DNA of 64,000 nucleotides from Larix kaempferi. Its lineage: Eukaryota > Streptophyta > Pinopsida > Pinales > Pinaceae. Location of the stretch: positions 23,208,501-23,272,500 of the forward strand of contig BSBM01000753.1 of the NCBI GenBank assembly GCA_027924585.1, read 5' to 3'. The stretch's first letter is position 1; each line of letters starts with the position of its first letter. This document shows, one piece after another, positions 1 through 10,194 of this stretch. Under the pieces are notes generated by a model. The model saw nothing but the letters and a program-made list of their open reading frames with translations. It was not told where the DNA came from and ran no database searches. The position numbers were made by a program, and so were the translations under genes.

Positions 1-1650
1 AGGTATGTCTATTGGTTCTAATTATACAAGTGTGGGAAAAGGATTGGGTAAGAATCCCTTGAACCATACTTTATAATCATAAGTTGGTATGCATGTATGG
101 TTGAATGCACTTGATGTGAATGCCATACCACCATGGCATGGTAAGTTATGGAGTAGTAAGGGCAAAGGAAATTCTATCATGTTACTATTTAAGTGTTAGA
201 TTGCATTCATATGAAGTTACATCATGCCATTTGCATAGATTGGTTATGAGTTTAATAACTAAGCAAGTAAGGGCCATATGTGTTTGGAATGGTAAGTGTG
301 CATTAGAATATTTGTAAGCCTATGGTTGCATGAAGTGAATGCACATGAAAATTTTGTGTAAATGTTGTAAATGTGCATGCATAGGTGTGGGTGCACATGT
401 TGAGATGCACTTTGTGAATGCATGGTTGTGATGTATGTTCATTGCAATTATATAATAGATGAAATGATGAATTAGTGGTGATTCTGAGATCATTTCATGA
501 GCGACTGAGAATAATTGCATTCATATGAAGTTACATCATGCCATTTGCATAGATTGGTTATGAGTTTAATAACTAAGCAAGTAAGGGCCATATGTGTTTG
601 GAATGGTAAGTGTGCATTAGAATATTTGTAAGCCTATGGTTGCATGAAGTGAATGCACATGAAAATTTTGTGTAAATGTTGTAAATGTGCATGCATAGGT
701 GTGGGTGCACATGTTGAGATGCACTTTGTGAATGCATGGTTGCGATGTATGTTCATTGCAATTATATAATAGATGAAATGATGAATTAGTGGTGATTCTG
801 AGATCATTTCATGAGCGGCTGAGAATGCAGGAGAATAATTGTACAAAGGTAGTCATGATGAGAAGGCTACCAGAGTGCTCTATTGGAAGGACAGAGTTAC
901 ATAAAAATGATATGGTTGCGAAGTAATGAGCATTTAAATTTTTAAGTTGATTACAGGGACAATGTGAAATCTGATTTTTGGCATGAACTTATTTGTAAAT
1001 TTCAGATTTGTGATTTTGGTGATAATTACTAATAACTGTTCGGCTTGTATAGAATTGTGCTAGGAGGACATGTGGTAGGTGGATGTTCATGTATGGCAGC
1101 ATACATAAATCCATAATGGGCAGAGTGATGCCACTGATAGGATCCAAACAATATGAGGGTGGCCTCATGGTTAAACAAATAAATTTCTGCAGGAGACAGA
1201 ACTATAAATTCATGTTTGAATTTAATTATTAATGCCATTGACTGATATGGAAATCATATTTGAAAATGATTGTTAAATGTTGTTGACTGTATGGCTACTT
1301 GATAAGTGTGTCAAGAAGACACATTGCAGGAAGACCAAGTGTGATGGCCTACAAAAGATAAACTTCATGGGAAGGATCCCATGCTTAATAAATGGGTTTC
1401 GGGTGAAATGCCATTGTAGATCTTGATAATGTCCCAACTGAACTGCATGTGGTAAACCATGCGAGTGAGATGGTAAATATTATGTTAGGAAGACATGTGT
1501 GGGTTATGGAATATAAAAGGAGTTGGATGGAAAACCGAGGGACTGTTGACTTAGAGAAGGGAGCCCCCATTCCTGACAATTGAAGAGAGACTACATCTGC
1601 AAATAGATAAGTGTTCTCTTGAACAGATGCAATCGGTGCACACATTAAAG
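1..1650. repeat. Dispersed non-coding repeat family, copy 1
   Basis: This stretch has no credible gene. It aligns by eye, in the same order and orientation, with 25700-27256. Shared landmarks include a block ending in a 'gggtgcacatgttgagatgca' type motif (about 387-412 here, about 26226-26247 there), a 'gtttcgggtgaaa' block (about 1395 and about 27022) and a 'gggagcccc' block (about 1559 and about 27187). The two copies are clearly diverged. It probably belongs to the internal region of the gypsy-like element whose 3' LTR starts at 3933, but no 5' LTR is visible in the window. Confidence 0.55.
201..838. repeat. Two-copy tandem duplication, period 314 bp
   Basis: The sequence beginning at 201 restarts at 515. 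The copies differ at only a few positions, and the second carries about 10 extra bases near its end. This duplication is far younger than the divergence between the two copies of the repeat family that contains it. Confidence 0.9.
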
Positions 1651-1689
1651 AAACAAAGTAAAGAAAGAGTGCTTAGAAGGACTGTATGG

Positions 1690-2333
1690 GAATTGGTAAC
1701 CTTTCTACGCTCACACTAAAAAAAACTAGAAGGGATGGATACGTCCGAGGAGCTGTGTAGTGGAAAAGGGGTATCATCCTTGTGTAGTGTGAGTGGGTAT
1801 TGTGGGGCCATGCTAGCTTGTAGTCAAGACATTCACCTATAGAGTTCCTAGAGGGAACCACTGGTTTGCATAGGAGAAGGAATGGCATCCTTGTGTGTGT
1901 GAAGGATTTCTATGTGCATGAAGGAATGTAGCAATATGTGTAAAGGCATAAAATATCTATTGGTTCAGCAGTAAGGACTTCCTACCCTACCCAGGACAGT
2001 GTTGAGCGAAGGGGCATCCGAGGCACTGTGCAGCAGAGAAGGGGACCTTACTCAGGCTGTGAGTGGAGGTGAGGTGGGTCTCGCGACTGACTGGAACCCA
2101 TTGATATGCATATAGATCTGTAGCATAACCTAACCTGCAATTGGTAGTGGTGTAGTTCCTTCTATTGCTTGATAAGCCCAGCAGAGGTTATGGCTTGGTA
2201 ATGGTTGTGAAATGCTTGGTAAATCCAGAGAGTAACTGGTTGGGCGCTACAAATGCTTGGTAAATCCAGAGAGTAATTGGTTGAGCGCTATGAATGCTTG
2301 GTAAATCCAGAGAGTAATTGGTTGGGCATTAAC
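1690..2333. repeat. Diverged internal repeats, including a 41-bp unit in three copies
   Basis: At 2211, 2252 and 2293 the same 41-bp unit (starting AATGCTTGGTAAATCC) occurs three times. A related GCTTGATAARCCC motif at about 2169 recurs in the downstream LTR at 4949, 4989 and 5041. A block with a GCAGAGAAGGGG-like core occurs near 2030 and again near 4820. The region therefore shares building blocks with the LTR at 3933-6732. No coding signal is seen. Confidence 0.6.
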
Positions 2334-3149
2334 TACTTGATGTTGTGGAGAATCATATGTGTTGGCCAAACATCCACCCCACAGGTGATCCAAGGCTTGT
2401 AAAGAAAAGAAGGAGCCTGTGGAATAAAGTGAAGACCTCCAATATAGATAAGTATTTGGTTATCTTACAACTTATTGCTTATTTGATATGAATATACATG
2501 TGTATATGCTTTGATTATGATTTCTTAAACTCTTGTTTAGAGATAAACCCTATGAAAATAAACTAAACATGGGAATTGATTTAATGTTTGAGTGTAGGTA
2601 TTGTTGGAAGAAAGGACTATGAAGGAATCCTACAGATGCATGTGGACATGTGACCATCCTAAAGAGATCAGCTTGAGCAAGAATGAATGATGGTGCTAGT
2701 GGAATTATGTGGGTCCTAGCAGCCAAGAGTTGTAGACAAACCATGTGGAGGGACTCCATGGTTGAGAGGTCTGAAATAGACCACAGACACTAAGTGTCAT
2801 AGCCAAGAAGGGTAGTTCAAGCATTCACATTGAAGTGAAAGAGGCTATGAGCATGAAAACCACAGTGATGGTGTGGGTTCCATAATGGAACAAGACTAAG
2901 AGGAGAAAACTCTTACTGCTCTCTCTTTCATTTTATTGATGCATTTATAAAAACAAAAAATTGTTGAATGCATACTATGGATGAAAACTGATTGTGTTTA
3001 TTTTGCTTGAAATAAATTGTAAATGCTAAAAGAGTTAATTACCTATAGAATGATGAACATGAATGAGCTCATTTGCATGGTGGGAAAGCATGAAACATGT
3101 GGAAATGTTTGGATAAAGCATGAACTCCCTATGTCAATTTGGAAAGTGA
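2334..3149. other. Gene-free stretch of the gypsy-like internal region
   Basis: No coding frame, RNA gene, primer-binding site or strong repeat is recognised here. It lies upstream of the gag-like remnant. Confidence 0.4.
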
Positions 3150-3740
3150 TTGACTGATCTTAATGTTTATATTATGCTTGGCCTAACAAAAGTTGCAATG
3201 ATGAATTTCACAGGTGAGAAATTGAAAGCAATTGGTTGTAGCTGTTATAAGACCAGTGGTGCTAACAAGCAAAGTGTGGGATGTTGTGCACATTACCCAT
3301 GGCAGCATACCAGAGGCTGTTGCTTTTGGCCGAAAATCTGCTCCAAACAATTTCCAGGACCCGAGGAAATCTTGGAGAGATGCTCAAGCTACATAAGCAG
3401 CAGAATGACATGAACCACAAGGTTTTGCAGGACTCTATTCTTTTGCAAAGGGAGGTAAAAAGAATTCTAGGAGCAATCAGTAAGGGAAAGGAAAGTGGAT
3501 TAATGAAGAAACATTCATCTGATCATCCCATTAAGAAACGTTCTAGGTGGGAAGAATCAATGAAATTGAATAGGATAAGATAAAGTAGCCACTTAAATGT
3601 TGTAAATGTGGAGGAAATCATTGCTGCCACAACTTCCCAACAAAGGAACATCAAGAGGGTAGCAGCCATAAAGTTCCCAGACTTGTGGATCTGCTAGAAA
3701 GTAAAGAAGAGAAAGGAATTGTTATGGAGCAATGCCTACC
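3150..3740 (+). pseudogene. Broken gag-like frame with degenerate zinc knuckle
   Basis: Two overlapping frames (3150-3413 and 3281-3583) give a basic, Lys/Arg-rich protein. One base out of frame, at about 3592-3640, a further segment reads CCKCGGNHCCHNF. This fits a retroviral-type CX2CX3-4HX4C knuckle in which the last Cys is Phe. The frame then reaches a stop, and non-coding sequence runs about 160 bp to a polypurine tract and LTR. Gag followed directly by the 3' LTR, with no protease, reverse transcriptase or integrase between, would fit a gag-only non-autonomous gypsy element. The alternative is an old deletion derivative. Identity rests mainly on the knuckle and the context, so the call is tentative. 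Confidence 0.4.
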
Positions 3741-3920
3741 CGCAAAGCTAGAAGATCACATCCAATAGGGACAGTTTGTGGGAACCAAAGGACTTGGTCC
3801 TGAAGGTTCCAAGTAAGGAATGCGACGTAGGGGAAAACCTCCAACATTTTTACAATTTTGGACATGTATAAATTGTATAGGTATTCCTAAGTGTTGGAAC
3901 AATGAGGACAATGTTATTCT

Positions 3921-3932
3921 AAGGGGGGAGGA
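3921..3932 (+). other. Polypurine tract of gypsy-like element
   Basis: The tract AAGGGGGGAGGA abuts the TGTAATATCCC start of the LTR. This is the normal place for the plus-strand primer of an LTR retrotransposon. Confidence 0.75.
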
Positions 3933-4948
3933 TGTAATATCCCTCATTCTGACCCTTAGTCTATATTGGTTGTCAATTTAAATATTGTGTTTTTGCAATG
4001 TGTGTTGATCCTAGTGTGGAGCTCAAGGCCAAGGCCCCACTGGTGGATGATTAAGGTTTATTTTCATAGGCAAGTATTAAACAGTGAAACTATGCATGTG
4101 CTATTAAGCCATGAAATTTTGTAATAGATGTAAATGTTTAATATTGCAATGAAATACTCAAAACTGGCTAAGTGAGGCAACTAATGAGAAGGGGGTGAAT
4201 GTATCCACTAGGGAGAGGTGAGGGGGTCGTGGGATGGTGACCCGTCCTGCCACTTGGGTAGGCGTAATTGATTTGATTCCCTGCATGGGTACGGATTCAG
4301 TTACAGAATGTGGAGAAGGAAATCCTGCGGAGGATATTCACAGGAGATAAAAAACGGCACTGAGATCTGAGTAGGGGTTCCAACATTGGGAATTTGGGGG
4401 GTTCCTGCATTTGGTTTGTTGTTCGGGGATTGGGGCATTCATGTTGTGGGTAAAAGATCTTGAAACACATAGGTGAGCCGAAGGAAGGGAGCCGAATACC
4501 AGAGGGATCTCGTGCATAGGCGTGACCTTTGAGTAGAAACCCGAAGACAAGTTTGAAGGCGGATTACAGGGCATGCATAGCTTGAGGAAGTTGCGTGAAT
4601 CCTGAAATTCAGTGAGCAGAGAATCAAGTTGCGGGACAAAGTTTAGTCTGCAACCCTAGAATGAACCGGTGTGTTTAGTAGAAGTAAAATATTGGGTTTA
4701 GGGTGGGAATGCTTGATAAACCTGGTCAAGACTATGATCTCATAGAACTAGCATTTGTACCTTCTTATGCCTACCTTGAATAGTATTGGAAGGGAAGGGT
4801 CCTTGAGGAATTGTGTAGCAGAGAAGAGGGCCTTCCTTGTGTTGGATGAGGTGGATAATTTGGGTGTCTTTATGTTGAGTGATTGAGATGTCTGTAGCTC
4901 TGTGGTTGAGCTCGTTGGGTTAGCAATATCCTCCCTCTTACCCTGTAG

Positions 4949-5070
4949 GCTTGATAAACCCAACTACAGGTTGGCTTGGCATGTGGATGCTTGATAAACC
5001 CAACTGCAGGGTGGCTTAACACGAGTATGATTTCGAGATTGCTTGATAAACCCAGCGATAAGCGGGCTTA
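4949..5070. repeat. Triplicated GCTTGATAAACCC unit inside the LTR
   Basis: The unit starts at 4949, 4989 and 5041 (spacing 40 and 52 bp). A weaker version is at about 4710. The same motif occurs in the internal region near 2169. Confidence 0.7.
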
Positions 5071-5821
5071 GCATTGAAGTGGATCTTGACAGTTAGAGAG
5101 CCTACCTATCCCTTTTTAGTGAATACATATCCCATCTCGGGGGTGGTCTCTCAGCTGAAAGAGTATAGATTGGAAAGAGACCTAAGGTTGGGTGGAACGT
5201 TGCTCTCACTTAGCTAGTTGTTGGGACAACTTCAAGATATAAAGATAAGTATTATGTGGAATGAATAATGTTATTTCATGTATTTTTATTATGTTGTGTT
5301 GCTTAAATTGTTGAATGAATTTTATATGAATGGGAATAATAGGTAGACCATGTGTAAGCCTGAGTGCAAGGCTGAGTGCAGGTTGAATGCTTTATCCAGT
5401 TGCATGATTTTAATGCATTGCTAATATACATGTTTTAGATGTATCGTTAGCCTTAAATTCTTTATTATGTGTTTTGTTATGAGATGCTTAACCTTGTAAT
5501 AGACTGATTAACATTACTTAATCATGGGGATGGTTATGTGGCCTGAGGTATTCCTAAACAGCTCTGTGGTACAGAGGGAAGATGGGTTATGGTGGAGATA
5601 GGTAGAGACCTATTAAGGGTTGGAAGATACCTTAGAAGTTTATAGACAAACTTCACAGAATAAAATGAGTAGGTTAGATACCTCATGTGGGAAGGGGATT
5701 CTCCTATTAGATATAGTTCTCCAATAGATTTCCAACGGTACCGACCTTGCCTCATTTGGATTTTGGGTAAGGAAGTTATGCCCCTTAGAAGTTTGTACTG
5801 GTAAACTGCTGGAACAGAGAA

Positions 5822-6615
5822 GTTGGACTTCCACAATGCGGATTGCAGATTGCGGAAGGGGAAATTTTTCCAAAAGTTGAAGTTGGGCTTCCACAATTCT
5901 GAATTCCACAATGCCGATTGCGGATTGCGGAAGGGGAAGTTTTCTGGAAGTTGAAGTTGGGCTTCCACAATGCAGATTGCATATTGCAGAAAGGGAAGTT
6001 TTCTGGAAGTTGAAGTTGGGATTCTGCAATTCCGACTTCCGCAATGTGGATTGCAGATTGTGGAAGGAGAATTTTTTCAGAAGTTGAAGTTGGGCTTCTG
6101 CAATTCCGACTTCCGCAATGTGGATTGCGGATTGCGGAAGGGGAAGTTTCCTGAAAGTTTGAAGTTAGAGTTCCACAATTCTGACTTATGCAATGCAGAT
6201 TGTAGATTGCGGAAGGGGAAGTTTTTCAGAAGTTGGAAGTTGGACTTCTGCATTCTGAATTCCGCAATGCGGATTGCAGAAAGGTGCAGTTGTGGATTGC
6301 AGAAAGACACGATTACGGGTTGCATATTGCGGAAAGACGCAGTTGCGAGTCGCGGATTGCAGAAAGACGCAATGCAGGTTGCTAATGGCGGAAATACTTA
6401 ATTGTGGATTAAGGAAAGACGCAACGCGGATCGCAGAAAGACGCAACGCAAATTGTGGATAGCGGAAAGACGCGATTTTGGGTTGCGGATTGTGGAAAGA
6501 CGCGATTGCGGGTTGCGGATTACAGAAAGATGCAATGTGGGTTGCGGATTGCAGAAAGACGTAATTGCAGATTGGGGAAAGACGTCATGCGAAATGTGGA
6601 TCGCAATGGTGGATT
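5822..6615. repeat. Two-phase minisatellite within the LTR
   Basis: The first part, to about 6280, has units of roughly 70 bp built on a GCGGATTGCGGAAGGGGAAG core followed by GAAGTTGAAGTTGGGCTTC. From about 6280 the unit collapses to roughly 20-36 bp, of the type GCGGATTGCAGAAAGACGCAA. Both parts share the GATTGCRGAA core. Because the units rarely hold stop codons, long overlapping open frames run through both strands (for example 5970-6401 plus and 5640-6044 minus). These are by-products of the repeat, not genes. Confidence 0.85.
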
Positions 6616-6739
6616 GTGGATCCGAGTCCAGTGTGGTTGTGTGTGGTTTTGGAGGTAAAAGAAGAAGAAAAAAAGTAATGTCGAGTATTCGGTGGCCTCG
6701 GAAGGCCACAAGGGAGGTTCGGGGATGTTACAGTTGTAC

Positions 6740-7144
6740 TGATATTGTAAATCCTTGTTGGCTTGATGCCACCGATATGAACCTTTCAAGATGTTGGAGT
6801 CAGGATTGGGAGGCATACATTACCAACCTCTCAATTGCTGGTGTCCGGTTGACTGATATGGAGGATTGTATGATCTGAGATGGACTCGGTTCTAATGGAG
6901 TGTTGTCTGTGGAAAAAATTTATAGTTTGGTGCTTCATGAAATACACACATAGCCTATTTCGAAATGGTGGTACTCAAAACTCTGGAGATGGAAAATACC
7001 TTTAAAGCTTAAATGATTTCTCTAGTTGTGCTTACAGGATAAAATTCTTACATGGAGAAATATTTAGAGAAGAGGATTACAAGGGTCGGGACGTTGCATT
7101 CTCTGTCGGGTTGATAATGAAGACACACTTCACCTTTTTGTACA
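6740..7144 (+). pseudogene. LINE reverse transcriptase C-terminus (zf-RVT), left part
   Basis: One frame, interrupted by stops, reads as the C-terminal region of a plant L1-type non-LTR polymerase. A Trp-rich stretch with WRWKIPLKLK is followed by the zinc-binding motif CILC...HLFVH. The stops visible (TGA or TAG where Trp or Gln is expected) fit C-to-T changes on one or other strand. The frame is cut at 7144 by copia element 1 and resumes at 15376: the last Cys of the zinc motif is encoded just past the far target duplication. The upstream part of the LINE is displaced by the LTR ending at 6732. Confidence 0.75.
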
Positions 7145-7833
7145 TGTTGATGTATATGTAACTTCGGAATGTATTTCATATATGTATATTGTAATCCTAT
7201 AGAGATGGTATTATTCCTCTATACGGAAGTGTTTGTATTCCTATAGAGATTTTATTATTCCTCTATACGGAAGTGTCATCATTTATATTGTAAGTGTCGT
7301 AACTTATACTTGATGGGTTATTAGACCACCTTGTTGGGGTCGGCCCTGTATAATTCATTAGGGTCGAAGGGTTATTAGACAACCCTATAGGGGGTCGGCC
7401 ATGTGGGTCAAAGGGTTATTAGACCACCCTATTGGGTGTCGACCCAATCAGCTTTGTGTTATGTGGTTAAGTTGAGGCCGACCTAGTAAAGGTTATTAGG
7501 CAAGTCAAGTCAAGTATAAATAGAGTGCGGGAGGCACTCTATTTCATCATTCTATTCTCTCACACACTATTTGGAGAGTGGCACACTTGTGGAGGAGGAG
7601 AAGCTGCTGTTAGGAGATATCTGTGTCTTATGATTGGGTTGTATCATTGCTCTATCTATCTCTAAGGAAGTTATTGGGGTTTTTCACCTTTATGGTTTTC
7701 CCCAAGTAAACTCTTTGTCTCTTGTGTGCTTGCATTATTGTGTCCATGATTGATATGCTGTAGATATGTTGTACATGTTGTTCTCTCAGTTAAGATCCTA
7801 GATCAGATTGAAGTAAATTCTCAAAAATTAACA
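7145..7833 (+). repeat. Copia element 1, 5' LTR
   Basis: Begins TGTTGATG and ends TTAACA. U3 contains a two-copy 52-bp repeat (CTATAGAGAT...TACGGAAGTGT at about 7197 and 7249) and three copies of GGGTTATTAGACMACC at about 7315, 7369 and 7413. A TATA box is at 7515. It is homologous to the 573-bp LTR of element 2. Confidence 0.95.
7515..7544 (+). promoter_or_regulatory. LTR core promoter: TATA box overlapping an 11-bp dyad
   Basis: TATAAATAG (7515-7523) runs into a perfect inverted repeat, AAATAGAGTGC / GCACTCTATTT, around a 5-base loop (7518-7544). The same arrangement is at 15057-15086 in the 3' LTR and, with changed but still pairing bases, in both LTRs of element 2. RNA start would be expected about 30 bp after TATA, at or just past the end of the dyad. 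Confidence 0.7.
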
Positions 7834-7846
7834 TGCTATCAAAGCC
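7834..7846 (+). other. Primer-binding site, copia element 1
   Basis: TGCTATCAAAGCC directly follows the 5' LTR. It is a mutated form of TGGTATCAGAGC, the complement of the plant initiator-Met tRNA 3' end. Element 2 keeps the intact form. Confidence 0.8.
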
Positions 7847-8489
7847 AGCCTGAAAGAAGGCATGGTATAGCATGTATGACACTTGTTGCACTTACGATGC
7901 TAGGGCTTGGTATAGAAAAACAAGTCATCGTAGAACTTTCTCTATAAATCCATTTTTGCGAAGTTTTCGGATCTAAAACTTTTACAGATCGAAGATCAAA
8001 TCCCCATGTACCTTGTGTCCAAAGGACAACTTATAATTCATTGTACTTTGTGTTTTATGATCTGTACAATCTAGGATTTCTGCCTCTTCCAGATCTGAGT
8101 CATAAACAGGTGACCTAAGAAAAAAGGTCATAACTTGGGCTAGGAAGCTCCAAATTAAATTTCATAAAAAGTGACAGGTAGTGCACGGGCTTTAATTTCT
8201 CAGGTAAATTTTTTAGAGGCCGAAACTAAACCCGTGACAAGTGGCATGCCGTATAAGTTCGCTCTCTTGTTTTATCCCATAAAAAGTTCATGTTGTGACA
8301 CTTGGCATAACTCTCTCTCTCAGAGCATCCAATTGAGGTCAGACCTGTGGGGTTGGAAAGATGAGAGGTATGGCTACCACAGATAGAAGTTTCAAACCCT
8401 CTGGATCGGAAAGTTTGGAGTTACGCTAGAAACAATCAGGTACATATTTCTGTCAAAACAGAATTATTTTGAGCACCTTCATTCATGGC

Positions 8490-8815
8490 TTCGGGAATTT
8501 AGGGTTTCGGAGAAAGATGGAATTTTTGTAATCAAAGACCAAGGCTGAATGCTACTCATCAAAATCAAAATTTAGAGACCAATATCAGAATTTTTGGTTG
8601 GGCAGAAGTACGGGCTTGATCAGACCCTAGTTCGAGACTTTGATCATAAAAGTGGAAAATTAGGGCTTCTGCAAAAATGGGAATTTTTGAAATCTGTGAC
8701 CACGGCTGGAAGCTCCTCAGAAAAATAGAATATTAGAGCTTTGGATCGAACCTTTTGATTGGGCAGAAGGGTGGGATTTATCAAACCCTAGTTTGGGGTC
8801 ATGTCTAGTGAATCC
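8490..8815. repeat. Diverged direct repeat in copia leader, period about 161 bp
   Basis: Two blocks each contain a GGAATTTTTG stretch, a GACCA(A/C)GGCTG stretch, GGGCAGAAG (8600 and 8761) and ACCCTAGTT. No gene is seen in the leader in the sense direction. Confidence 0.65.
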
Positions 8816-8902
8816 AAAAGTTTCAAAGGCGAAATTAAGGGGTGAAACTTTGCAGCTTTCAAATTTTGAATATACCAGCTTGATCATCTCATCAAGGCGC
8901 AT
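8717..8902 (-). other. Antisense open frame in the leader of copia element 1
   Basis: A 61-codon frame starts ATGCGCCTTGATGAG and runs opposite to the element. Its first 40 or so residues resemble those of the antisense frame at the same place in element 2 (55571-55819): MRL, LVY, FE.CKVSP and GFTR.DP.LGF are shared. It begins just upstream of gag. Nucleotide identity is also high, so shared descent of untranslated sequence is enough to explain the likeness. No known domain is recognised. Confidence 0.35.
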
Positions 8903-9010
8903 CTTTCTATCCTTTCAGAAGTTTGAAATTCAAAGTTTAAATTTTTAGGGTTTCTCTGGCAAACCCTAATCCAGCTCCAGATCCAGTTCCTACAAATCAA
9001 GTGGATTGGG

Positions 9011-9120
9011 TTAATCCTAGAAGAGAATGGATTGGTCACCTGCATAAGTGAAGAAGTTCCTATTTCAGAGGGAGATGAGGCTGAGGCCTTACATAAGAAG
9101 ATTACAAGCAATCTCGACAG
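9011..9120 (+). pseudogene. Copia gag fragment, element 1
   Basis: About 36 codons (LILEENGLVTCISEEVP and onward) match the gag of element 2 around LILEENELDTYISEVVP. Everything downstream of this in gag is missing. A CAG|GTATGA donor-like junction follows immediately. Confidence 0.75.
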
Positions 9121-10049
9121 GTATGACTCATTCAGGTGTGTTTCGAATTTTGTTCATAATTAAGTTTATGATATGTTTGTCTTCATATTATTACGGTTAG
9201 TACAATCTTGGTTAATTTTAGACTTGTTTTATCACCTTAATAAAATTATGAATGCATGATAGAAGATATTCATTGATTAGGGTTTTTGACACTTATGATT
9301 GTACTAATGCATTATGAGGTTGTATGAGGTTGATGTTGTCCACTAACATGAAAGGTACATCAAGAAAGACAAATCATGTTCTAGTTCAAGAACATATGAC
9401 CATGGTGACATGAAGACAAAGGTTCATCCATTTCCATGGATCACATAGAAGATCTATTTACAAGGTATGTATAACTTGGCTGTATAATGGTTAACTTATG
9501 AGATATGCAGGCTACTAGCACAAGTCATTGAAGAGAACAAGAAGACATCATGTGGGTATGTTAGACATAACTAGATAACATACTAATCCAGGTATGTTTT
9601 TCCTATATCAAGTTAGAATCCTACCTTGTGATAGGATCTCTTATATAAGTATACATGGCATGATTGATAATGATTATTCATAGGTTTGAATAATCATGGG
9701 TGTATGCATATTATGTTTCTTACCTTAATTGATGATATGACTAACCATAAGAGTCATGAAAGTATAGGTTTGAGTAATCACGGGTTTAGGCATATTATGT
9801 TTATTACCTTAATTTATGATATGACTAAACCATAAGAGTCCTTGAATACTAATGCTTATTATTTCTGTCTGAAATGATCATGACTATACATGCTTAAGAT
9901 TATTGTGTTTTGATAGTATTGAGAATATACTAATGAATGTGTGATTATGTATGAGACCTCGAGGATAACACAATGATGATACTAATAAGCATGCATAGTG
10001 ATTAAGGATGGATATAAGTTCAAGGACAGGTAATCTAGGAAGCAAAAAT
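9121..10049 (+). other. Non-coding stretch replacing gag, protease and integrase in element 1
   Basis: No coding frame is recognised where element 2 keeps gag, protease and most of integrase. Several splice-like junctions occur (GTATGA at 9121, GTATGT at 9462, TATGCAG ending near 9511, GTATGT near 9592). A two-copy tandem repeat of period 84 bp is at 9681-9850. Origin unknown; it could be captured sequence or decayed element sequence. Confidence 0.45.
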
Positions 10050-10194
10050 CAAGAGGGAGCACACTTCAGTAGTTTCTGCAAGGATGCAGATATTCAGAGG
10101 GAGTTGACCACTTCTCACAATCCACATTAGAATGGTGTTATAGAAAGGAAGCAAAGACTGAGACGGAGTCAACCCTACAACCAAACAAAGATAA
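10050..10194 (+). pseudogene. Integrase C-terminal scrap, element 1
   Basis: With one stop, the frame reads through FSSFCKDADIQREL to NGVIERK. This is the end of a copia integrase core, including the glutamate of the DDE triad. After it the sequence leaves the integrase family. Confidence 0.55.

Larger units (their letters stand above)
3933..6732 (+). repeat. 2.8-kb gypsy-type 3' LTR
   Basis: The LTR starts TGTAATATCCC and ends GGGGATGTTACA, imperfect terminal inverted repeats of the usual TG...CA form. It directly follows a polypurine tract. The 5 bp on either side (GAGGA and GTTGT) do not match, as expected when the left side is internal element sequence rather than a target duplication. 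It holds the GCTTGATAAACCC repeats (4949-5070) and a minisatellite (5822-6615). Sequence right of it is LINE, so the element probably inserted into that LINE. The matching 5' LTR is not in the window. Confidence 0.75.

Noticed and set aside
5640-6878. Several overlapping open frames of 80-160 codons on both strands
   Set aside because: They run through a tandem array whose units lack stops. The peptides simply repeat (for example LPQSAI or DCGLRKG patterns), and no domain is present.
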